DNA of 64,000 nt from CAVUBL01 sp963837945 (GTDB taxonomy: Bacteria; Acidobacteriota; Thermoanaerobaculia; Multivoradales; DATKCC01). The stretch is taken from NCBI GenBank assembly GCA_963837945.1, contig CAWIQD010000030.1, positions 1 through 64,000 of the forward strand, written 5' to 3'. The notes below the pieces were generated by a model. That model ran no database searches and was not told the DNA's origin. It saw only the letters and a program-made list of their open reading frames with translations. Shown in pieces: positions 23,348-30,296 of the stretch; position 1 is the stretch's first letter; every line of letters starts with the position of its first letter. The translations under genes were made by a program, and so were the position numbers.

Positions 23348-24060
23348 CGGCTGTGGGTGAAGAGCACCCGGGTGGTCTCGACCTCTTTCTGGGTGAAGAC
23401 GCCGAGAATCTTGTCTTCCAGGGAGTAGAGGTTCTCGAACATTCCCGAGATCGCGGTCACGTCGTCTTTCTGGAAGCTCTGGAAGTCCTTGAAGTTGTCC
23501 CGGTAGAGCTCCTCGCCGGTCTTGCCGTCGATGACCAGCATGAGGATGTCGTACTGGAAGCCGGTCTGCTCCACCAGGACCTGGCGGTAGTAGGTGCGGC
23601 CGTCGACCGGCGAGACGAACTCCTCGGTCTTGTACCCGGAGCGGTCCTGGACGTCGAAGTCCAGGCTGCCGGTGACGATCAGGTCGGTCTGGATGCGCTC
23701 GCCGACGTCGCGCCAGAACTCCTTGGCGCCGGCCAGCTGGTCGAAGTCGAAGGAGGGGAGGTTGATCGGCCCGGGGTCGATCACCCGCAGGTCGGTCTCG
23801 CGGCGCAGGATCTTCTCGAGGTAGCGCCGGAACTCCCGTTCGACGTCGAGGTTCTTCGTCTCCTTCTGGGTCTCGCTCTCCCGGGCGACGACGACGAACG
23901 GAGCGATCGTGACCGAGTCCTTGCCCCGGAGGTCGAGCTTCGCGCGCTGCGGCAGCTTGAGCTTGACCTGGACGTCCGCGCGCGCGGCCGGGGCGGCGAG
24001 CGCCAGGGCCACGGCGAGGGCCGCGGCGCCCACCGGATGGATACCACCTGACCGCCTCAT
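23344..24060 (-). CDS. Periplasmic protein of unknown function, co-expressed with the outer-membrane peptidase
   Basis: 238 aa with an Ala-rich signal peptide (cleavage about residue 28, near ARADVQ). The mature part begins with VKLKLPQRAKLDLRGKDSVTIAPF, then a strand pattern (LRVIDPGPINLP, TDLIVTGSLDFDVQD) resembling the TolB-N/CsgG-like fold that lets lipoproteins sense or bind envelope partners. No catalytic motif is seen. ATGA overlaps on both sides place it between the TPR lipoprotein and the barrel protein, so the three probably act together at the envelope. Confidence 0.7.
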   Translation of the reverse strand: MRRSGGIHPVGAAALAVALALAAPAARADVQVKLKLPQRAKLDLRGKDSVTIAPFVVVARESETQKETKNLDVEREFRRYLEKILRRETDLRVIDPGPINLPSFDFDQLAGAKEFWRDVGERIQTDLIVTGSLDFDVQDRSGYKTEEFVSPVDGRTYYRQVLVEQTGFQYDILMLVIDGKTGEELYRDNFKDFQSFQKDDVTAISGMFENLYSLEDKILGVFTQKEVETTRVLFTHSR

Positions 24061-24491
24061 CGCGGCTCCTCCTCGCTCGGGCCCTTCTGCGGCGGGCTGG
24101 GCTCGGCCTCGCCCGCCGGGGCGGCCTCGCCCGGCTTCGGAGGCCGGAAGCCCTCGTAGAAGTCCACGAAGTGGGCGTAGTTCTCCTTGAGGTCCCGGTC
24201 TCCGGGGGCGAGGCCGAGCGCCTTCTTGTAGGTCGCGAGGGCGTCCTCGTACCGGCCGGCCGCCTCCTGGGCGACCGCCAGGTCGTTCAGGATCCGGGGG
24301 TTGTCGGGGTCGATCCGCTCGGCCTTCTCGAACCGGAACAGCGCTTCGCTCCAGAGGCCCCGCTGGGCCATCTGAACGCCGAACCGGAGCTGCGCCCCGG
24401 CGTCGTCGCCCGGGGAGTAGCCGCTGCAACCGGCCGCCGCGGCGGCGAGCGCGAGGCAGACGATCCAACTCGGCGTGGCGTGCAGTCTCAT
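24057..24491 (-). CDS. TPR lipoprotein
   Basis: 144 aa. Signal peptide with lipobox AAAAAGC, acylated Cys at residue 22. Two to three tetratricopeptide units follow (ALFRFEKAERIDPDNPRIL, AGRYEDALATYKKALGLAPG), then a Pro/Glu-rich tail. Likely a protein-interaction scaffold in the periplasm. First gene of the operon with 23344 and 20372. Divergent from dprA; the 177 bp between hold a TATATACTT element that could serve as its -10. Confidence 0.8.
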   Translation of the reverse strand: MRLHATPSWIVCLALAAAAAGCSGYSPGDDAGAQLRFGVQMAQRGLWSEALFRFEKAERIDPDNPRILNDLAVAQEAAGRYEDALATYKKALGLAPGDRDLKENYAHFVDFYEGFRPPKPGEAAPAGEAEPSPPQKGPSEEEPR

Positions 24492-24668
24492 GGTTCCCCC
24501 GCTCGGAGCCGACCTCGGCGGACCGCCGCGAGCCCGCTCGGCGGTGCCCGACAGCCCATGGTGGGAGTCCCCACGGCCGCGTCGGCGGTTCAGGGGCGAA
24601 AGTATATACGAGGCGGCGGCGCCGTCCGGGCGATCGGCGCCGCGGTTTGCGTCCTGGTAGAGAGAGTC

Positions 24669-25799
24669 ATGCCGAACCGCCGCGAGATCCTGATCGCGCT
24701 CGCCACCTGCTACGAGCTGCCGCGCCCCGCCGCCTGCCGGCTGGCCCGCCGGCTCGAGAGCTGGCGGGCGTCCGGCTGGGCGGGCGACGCCGCGACCGCC
24801 GAGGCCCTGGGCGTGCCGGCGGACGCGCTCGCGCTGGCCGCCCGGCGGGTCGGAGGGGCCGCCGCCGCGGCCGGCCGCGAGATCCGGCGTGCCGCCGAGC
24901 TGGGCGCCGAGGTCGTCGCGCTCGGCGACCCGGGGTACCCGGACGCCATGGACGACCTGGAGCTGCCGCCGCCGGCGCTCTTCGTCCTCGGCAAGCTCCC
25001 GGCCGCGGGGGCCGCAGGGGCGGTGGCGGTCGTCGGCTCGCGGCGGGCCGACCCGTACGGAAAGGAAGCCGCCGGGCTCTTCGCCCGCGAGCTCGCCGAG
25101 GCCGGCCTGACGGTCGTCTCCGGCTTCGCCCGCGGAATCGACGCCGCGGCCCACCGCGGAGCGCTCGAGGCCGCGGCCTGCGGCGAGTGCCCGACCGTCG
25201 CGGTCCTCGGCTCCGGGCTGGGCGTCGACTACCCCCGCGGCCATCGGCGCCTGGGCGAGGCGATCGCCGCGCGCGGAGCCCTGGTCAGCGAGTTCCCGCC
25301 CGGCCTCGAGCCCAAGGCCTGGCACTTCCCGGTGCGCAACCGGCTGATCGCGGCCCTCGCCGCGGCGGTGCTGGTGGTGCGGGCGGCGCCGCGCTCCGGT
25401 TCGCTGGTCACCGCCCGGCTCGCCCTCGACCTGGGCCGCGAGGTCTTCGCGGTGCCGGGCCGGATCTTCGAGGAGCGCTCGCTCGGCACCAACGCGCTGA
25501 TCGCCGACGGCGCCCAGGTCGCGCTGCACCCGCGCGACCTCCTGGAACGGCTCGGGCTGCCGTCGGGCGGTCCGTCCTGCGTGCCCTCGGTGGGCGCCGC
25601 CGCCCCCGGGGCCGCGAGGCCGAAGGGCCTGCCCGGCGAGGTCCTGGCCGCCCTCACCCCGGGCGAGCCGACCGCGCCGGAGACTCTTGCGGCCCGCCTC
25701 GGACGGAGCGTGGACCGCGTCCTCGGCACGCTCCTCGAGCTCGAGCTCGTGGGGAAGGTACGGCGCTACCCGGGGCCGGCCTACGTCCGCCGCCCCTGA
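24669..25799 (+). CDS. dprA: DNA-processing protein DprA
   Basis: Loads RecA on incoming single-stranded DNA in natural transformation and is widely kept in non-competent bacteria. 376 aa from ATG 24669. The Rossmann-like core shows VAVVGSRRADPYGKEAA, GFARGIDAAAHRGALEA, VAVLGSGLGVDYPR, FPVRNRLIAALA and GRIFEERSLGTNALI. A C-terminal winged-helix-like DML1 segment follows (about 310-372). The residues before ATG 24669 in the same open frame look like translated promoter DNA. Heads the conserved dprA-topA order; topA starts 145 bp downstream. Confidence 0.95.
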   Translation: MPNRREILIALATCYELPRPAACRLARRLESWRASGWAGDAATAEALGVPADALALAARRVGGAAAAAGREIRRAAELGAEVVALGDPGYPDAMDDLELPPPALFVLGKLPAAGAAGAVAVVGSRRADPYGKEAAGLFARELAEAGLTVVSGFARGIDAAAHRGALEAAACGECPTVAVLGSGLGVDYPRGHRRLGEAIAARGALVSEFPPGLEPKAWHFPVRNRLIAALAAAVLVVRAAPRSGSLVTARLALDLGREVFAVPGRIFEERSLGTNALIADGAQVALHPRDLLERLGLPSGGPSCVPSVGAAAPGAARPKGLPGEVLAALTPGEPTAPETLAARLGRSVDRVLGTLLELELVGKVRRYPGPAYVRRP

Positions 25800-25944
25800 T
25801 CCGGCGGGCCCGGCACCGCGCTTGCGGAGGCTCGTCACCGGGTGCTACGGTCCCGCGCCAGCGCCCTCGAGCCGGTTCCAGCCGCCCCTTCGGGGCGCCC
25901 GAGCCCCAGGAATAACTCTTCGCGAGAACCGCTTTACCCGAACC

Positions 25945-28278
25945 GTGAGCAAGAACCTGATCATCGTCGAGAGCCCCGCCAAGACCCGGACCTTGAAGAA
26001 GTTCCTGGGCGGCGATTACCAGGTGGAAGCCTCCATGGGGCACATCCGGGACCTGGTCAAGAAGGACATGGGGATCGGCCCGGACTTCGAGCCCCACTAC
26101 GAGGTGCTCGACGCCAAGAAGAACGTGGTCAAGAAGCTCCGCCAGGCGGCGAGCAAGGCCGACGTGGTCTACCTCGCTCCCGACCCCGACCGCGAGGGTG
26201 AGGCGATCGCCTGGCACATCGCCCAGGTCCTGGGCAAGGATCCGGAGAAGGTCGAGCGAGTGACCTTCAACGAGATCACCCGCCGGGCCGTGCTCGCGGC
26301 GCTCGAGCACCCGCGCCGGATCGACGCGCGCAAGGTCGACGCCCAGCAGACCCGACGGCTCCTCGACCGGCTCATGGGCTTCCGCCTCTCGCCGCTCCTC
26401 TGGGACAAGATCAAGCAGGGCCTCTCGGCCGGCCGGGTGCAGTCGGTGGCGCTCAAGATGGTCTGCGAGCGGCAGGCCGAGATCGACGCCTTCGTCCCCG
26501 AGGAGTACTGGATCCTCGCCGCCGACCTCCAGGGCGACGAGCCGCCGCCGTTCACCGCCAAGCTGCACCGCGTCGGCGGCGAGAAGGCGGTGGTCGGCGA
26601 CGGCGAGCGTGCCGCCGAGATCGTCGAGGGCCTGCGCGCGGGGCGCTTCACGGTCCGCTCGATCGAGCGCAAGGAGTCGCTCCAGAAGCCGGGCGCGCCG
26701 TTCATCACCAGTCGCCTCCAGCAGGATGCCGCGCGCCGCCACGGCTTCTCGGTCAAGCGCACCATGGCGATCGCGCAGGGCCTCTACGAGGGCAAGGAGA
26801 TCGGCGATCGCGGCGCCGTCGGCCTGATCACCTACATGCGGACCGACTCGACCCGGGTGGCCGACGAGGCGCTCGAGGAGAGCCGCAAGTTCATCGCCGC
26901 CACCTACGGCGAGGCGTCGCTGCCCGCGAAGGCGGTGCGCTACCGTTCGAAGAAAGGCGCCCAGGACGCCCACGAGGCGATCCGCCCGACCAACTTCGAC
27001 CTGCCGCCCGAGAAGCTCGAGCGCTACCTGAAGCCCGAGGACCTGAAACTCTACAAGTTGATCTGGGACCGGTTCATCGCCTCCCAGATGAACCCTGCCG
27101 TCTTCGACGTCACCCAGGTCGACATCGACAACGGCCCGTACACGCTGCGCGCCCGGGGCAAGGTGCTCAAGAGCCCCGGCTTCCTCGCCGTCTACCAGGA
27201 GGCGGTGGACGAGGATGCCCGCGCGAGCGACGACGAGAACGGCGAGGGCGCCGTCATGCCGCCGCTCCGCGAGGGCCAGGAGCTCGAGCTCCTGGAGCTG
27301 CACAGCGACCAGAAGTTCACCCAGCCGCCGGCGCGCTACAGCGAGGCCACCCTGGTCAAGGCGCTCGAGGAGAACGGCATCGGCCGGCCCTCGACCTACG
27401 CCCAGATCCTCGCCACCCTGACCGACCGGGACTACGTCGAGCGGGTCGCGCGCCGCTTCGCTCCAAGCGCCCTCGGCAAGCTGGTCAACGAGATGCTCCA
27501 GGGCAGCTTCCACGAGATCATCAACGAGGGCTACACCGCCGCCCTCGAAGAGGAGCTCGACGAGATCGAAGAGGGCAAGACGGCCTGGAAGGACGCGCTC
27601 GCGCGCTTCAACGAGCAGCTCTCGAAGGACCTGGCCTCGGCCGAGGCCGAGATGCCCAACGTCAAGCGCGAGGGCGTGCCCACCGGCGAGAAGTGCCCGG
27701 AGTGCGGGTCCGAGCTGGTGATGCGCTTCGGCCGCTACGGCACGTTCCTCGGCTGCTCGAACTACCCCGACTGTGCCTACACCCGCAATCCCGAGCCCGA
27801 AGGCGCCGCCGCCGAGGAGGAGATCGCGCCCGCCGAGGAGGTGCCGCCGTGCGAGAAGTGCGGCGCGCCGATGAAGCTGCGGCGCAGCCGCTACGGCGTC
27901 TTCTACGGCTGCTCGAACTACCCCGACTGCAAGAACATCCGCAAGACCGCCAAGGAGCAGCGCGCCGAGCCCACGCCGACCGGCGTCACCTGCCCGGAGT
28001 GCGGCAAGGGCCAGATCCAGGAGAAGCGCTCTCGCCGCGGCAAGATCTTCTACTCCTGCGACCGCTACCCGGACTGCAAGTACGCGCTCTGGAACAAGCC
28101 GGTCGCCAAGCCCTGCCCGGAGTGCGACCACCCCTTCCTGGTCGAGAAGTCGACCAAGAAGAAGGGCCCGCACCTGGCCTGCCCCGCCGAGGGCTGCGAC
28201 TACGAGGAGCCGATCGGCGACGCGGGGGTCGCCGAAGGCGGCGAGCGGAGCGCCTCCGGCGCCGCCGCCGGGCGCTGA
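25945..28278 (+). CDS. topA: DNA topoisomerase I with four C-terminal zinc ribbons
   Basis: Relaxes negative supercoils by single-strand passage. 777 aa from GTG 25945. The TOPRIM domain opens with LIIVESPAKTRTLKKFLGG and includes the acidic DPDREGEAIAWH. The catalytic Tyr is in GLITYMRTDST. SAGRVQSVALK and the GIGRPSTYAQIL region are in place. Four Cys4 ribbons follow: CPECGSELVM, CEKCGAPMKL, CPECGKGQIQ and CPECDHPFLV. The fourth is atypical, ending CPAEGCD. Ends 36 bp before a large inverted repeat. Confidence 0.97.
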   Translation: MSKNLIIVESPAKTRTLKKFLGGDYQVEASMGHIRDLVKKDMGIGPDFEPHYEVLDAKKNVVKKLRQAASKADVVYLAPDPDREGEAIAWHIAQVLGKDPEKVERVTFNEITRRAVLAALEHPRRIDARKVDAQQTRRLLDRLMGFRLSPLLWDKIKQGLSAGRVQSVALKMVCERQAEIDAFVPEEYWILAADLQGDEPPPFTAKLHRVGGEKAVVGDGERAAEIVEGLRAGRFTVRSIERKESLQKPGAPFITSRLQQDAARRHGFSVKRTMAIAQGLYEGKEIGDRGAVGLITYMRTDSTRVADEALEESRKFIAATYGEASLPAKAVRYRSKKGAQDAHEAIRPTNFDLPPEKLERYLKPEDLKLYKLIWDRFIASQMNPAVFDVTQVDIDNGPYTLRARGKVLKSPGFLAVYQEAVDEDARASDDENGEGAVMPPLREGQELELLELHSDQKFTQPPARYSEATLVKALEENGIGRPSTYAQILATLTDRDYVERVARRFAPSALGKLVNEMLQGSFHEIINEGYTAALEEELDEIEEGKTAWKDALARFNEQLSKDLASAEAEMPNVKREGVPTGEKCPECGSELVMRFGRYGTFLGCSNYPDCAYTRNPEPEGAAAEEEIAPAEEVPPCEKCGAPMKLRRSRYGVFYGCSNYPDCKNIRKTAKEQRAEPTPTGVTCPECGKGQIQEKRSRRGKIFYSCDRYPDCKYALWNKPVAKPCPECDHPFLVEKSTKKKGPHLACPAEGCDYEEPIGDAGVAEGGERSASGAAAGR

Positions 28279-28313
28279 GACCGCCACATCCTGAATCGGA
28301 TCCGGGCGGGGGC

Positions 28314-28344
28314 GCGTCCCTCTCCCCTCGCGAGGGTGGGAGAG
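28314..28344. repeat. Long inverted repeat (REP-like hairpin) after topA
   Basis: TCCCTCTCCC and GGGAGAGGGA are separated by a CTCGCGAG inner palindrome, giving a stem of more than 13 bp. There is no T-tract, so it is more likely a REP-type element or transcript stabiliser than a classical terminator. It marks the point where the conserved topA-trmFO order is interrupted. Confidence 0.65.
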
Positions 28345-28405
28345 GGATCGAGGAAGAGGAGAGTGGTCCGATAGACTCGCCGGTGGTCCTCCCGGGGGAA
28401 CGCCG

Positions 28406-29509
28406 ATGACTCGCTCCGCGACCTTCTTCGCCCTGGGCCTGCTGCTCGCCCTCTGCCTCGCCGGCTGTTTCGAGGAGCCGGTGCGCGAGAGCCTCGTGCT
28501 GCGCTTCGCACCCGACGGCACCGCCAGCGTCGAGCTTTCGACCTCCTTTTCGGACCACGAGCGCGAGGGCAACCCGGTGCTCGCTTCGCGCCTCGACGAA
28601 GCCCGCCGGCGCCTGCTCCTGGGCGAGGACGACTGGTCGCCTCGCTTCGAGCGTCTGCGGGCCGAGACCTACGACACCGCGTTCCACCGCGAAGGCGGCG
28701 ACCTGGCCGAGGCCGCGCAGCTGGCCTCGGTCGACCTGGCGAAGGATTCGGACGCGCTCGGCCGCTTCTTCTCCGACACTCTTGTCGAGGTCGCCTACCG
28801 CGCCGAGGACGGCTGGTCCGAGCTCTCGTTCCAGCCCCTAGCCCCGGGCCGCCTGGGGCGTCGGGACCGCGACCGGCTGGACCGGGCCATGGAGTCCTGG
28901 ACCGCGGTGCTCGCTGGTTACTTCCGGGCCTCCTCGAAGCTCTGGGCCTATCTCGACCGGCACCCGGACCGGGCGCGCCCCGTCTTCGCCCAGCTCCTGC
29001 GCGACGTCGTCGAGGACGAGGTGCCGCCGCGCGAGGAGCTCCTCACCCTCCAGGAGGATCCGCTGGTCCAGGCGGTCGAGGACGCGCGCGACGAGGCGAC
29101 GGAGATCCTGGAGGTCGCCGAGCGGGAGGCCTTCACCATCGACGAGCTCTCGCGCCTGGCCTTCGACCCCTTCCCGGCCCGGCTCCGCGTCACACTCCCG
29201 GGGCCGGTGGTGGACGTGGAGGGGTTCGCGAAGGCGAGCGACGGCTCGCTCACCGTCCCCGGCGTGAGCCTCTGGGAAGCCCTCACCTCCCTCGAAGGGG
29301 TCTGGCTGGCACCCGATCCCCTCCTCATCACGGTCGATCGGCTTCGCGCGCGAGGCAGCGGCGAGAACGAGCAGGCCTCGCTCGACGCCGCGCTGACGGT
29401 CGCGAGGCACGTCGCCGACCCGCCGCCCACCGCCGCCGAGATCCGGGTCGGGATCGAGTCGCGCCTGGCGCCCGAGCCGCTCTACCGGGTGGTGTGGAAG
29501 ACGGGGTAG
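28406..29509 (+). CDS. Lipoprotein of unknown function
   Basis: 367 aa. Signal peptide LLLALCLAGCFEE with the lipobox Cys at residue 21. The mature protein is Glu/Arg-rich with long helical stretches (DEARRRLLLGEDDWSPRF, EDPLVQAVEDARDEATEI) and a terminal domain beginning ARLRVTLPGPVVDVEG. No enzyme motif is recognised. Its last codons (LYRVVWKTG) fall in a 36-bp repeat copied at 30261. First gene of the accessory interval between topA and trmFO. Confidence 0.75.
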   Translation: MTRSATFFALGLLLALCLAGCFEEPVRESLVLRFAPDGTASVELSTSFSDHEREGNPVLASRLDEARRRLLLGEDDWSPRFERLRAETYDTAFHREGGDLAEAAQLASVDLAKDSDALGRFFSDTLVEVAYRAEDGWSELSFQPLAPGRLGRRDRDRLDRAMESWTAVLAGYFRASSKLWAYLDRHPDRARPVFAQLLRDVVEDEVPPREELLTLQEDPLVQAVEDARDEATEILEVAEREAFTIDELSRLAFDPFPARLRVTLPGPVVDVEGFAKASDGSLTVPGVSLWEALTSLEGVWLAPDPLLITVDRLRARGSGENEQASLDAALTVARHVADPPPTAAEIRVGIESRLAPEPLYRVVWKTG

Positions 29510-29514
29510 CGCCG
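29479..29514 (+). repeat. 36-bp direct repeat, copy 1
   Basis: GCTCTACCGGGTGGTGTGG and following bases; matches 30261-30296 at 34 of 36 positions in the same orientation. This copy contains the stop codon of the lipoprotein gene. The two copies flank the methyltransferase gene. Confidence 0.8.
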
Positions 29515-29600
29515 CCGCCCCGCCCGCGGCGAGAGCCCCGTGAGGTTGGCGAGAGCACGGCGGGTCGCCTGGAGGCCCTCCCTGCTCCCCGTCTCCGCCT

Positions 29601-30197
29601 TCAACCCTCCGGCCGCGCGACGAACCTCCGCAAGGTCCCGTTCACCCGGCGGGTCGTCGGATCGATCGTGAAGCCCGCGGACCTGACGTTCGCCTCGGTG
29701 TCCCGGTTCGGGTGGCAACCGCCGGCGAGCGGCGTCCAGCACGGCTGGATGAGGTCCTGGAGACCAGCGATCCATCGCCGCTCGTGCCGCACGTGCTCGA
29801 GCATCCGGAGCGTCCCACCGGCCCGTAGGACCCGCCGCACCTCCCTGAGCCCCAGGCCCGGATCCGGCACCGAGCAGAACACCAGAGCGCTCACCGCCGT
29901 GTCGAACGTGCCGTCCCGGAACGGCATCGCCATGGCGTCGCCCACCACGAGGCACTCGCACCCGCTCCCGTTCGCTCGCCGGCGGGCGGTCGCCAGCATC
30001 CGCAGATCGGGCTCCAGGGCGACGACCTCGGTCCCCTCGGGGTAGAGCGGCAGGTTGCGGCCGGTTCCCGTGCCCACGTCGAGCACCCGGCCCGCGGCTC
30101 CGCGGGCGACCCAGCGCCGCCAGCGACCGAGCCCCATCGACTCGATCAGGTGCATGTACCCGTCGTAGAGCCAGGGGATCTGCTCGACACCTCGCAT
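29601..30197 (-). CDS. Class-I SAM-dependent methyltransferase
   Basis: 198 aa. The SAM-binding motif I is VLDVGTGTGRNLPLYP, motif II includes VVALEPDLRM, and FDTAVSALVFCSVPDP is the motif IV/V region, followed by GGTLRMLEHVRHE. It fits the Methyltransf_11 group (UbiE-like). Substrate unknown. It is alone between two copies of a 36-bp direct repeat, and its neighbours do not suggest a pathway. Confidence 0.88.
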   Translation of the reverse strand: MRGVEQIPWLYDGYMHLIESMGLGRWRRWVARGAAGRVLDVGTGTGRNLPLYPEGTEVVALEPDLRMLATARRRANGSGCECLVVGDAMAMPFRDGTFDTAVSALVFCSVPDPGLGLREVRRVLRAGGTLRMLEHVRHERRWIAGLQDLIQPCWTPLAGGCHPNRDTEANVRSAGFTIDPTTRRVNGTLRRFVARPEG

Positions 30198-30260
30198 GGT
30201 CGATCGATCCTACCGCCTGGGTCGCGGGTTCGCCGGAGCGTCGGCCCTGGCGCTCCGGGC

Positions 30261-30296
30261 GCTCTACCGGTTGGTGTGGAAGACGGGGTCGCGCCG
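30261..30296 (+). repeat. 36-bp direct repeat, copy 2
   Basis: Second copy of the repeat at 29479-29514, two mismatches. Here it lies at the 3' end of the CHAT gene (opposite strand) and supplies its last residues (DPVFHTNR). Read on the plus strand it still spells LYRLVWKTG, so it looks like a remnant of the same coding end. Confidence 0.8.
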
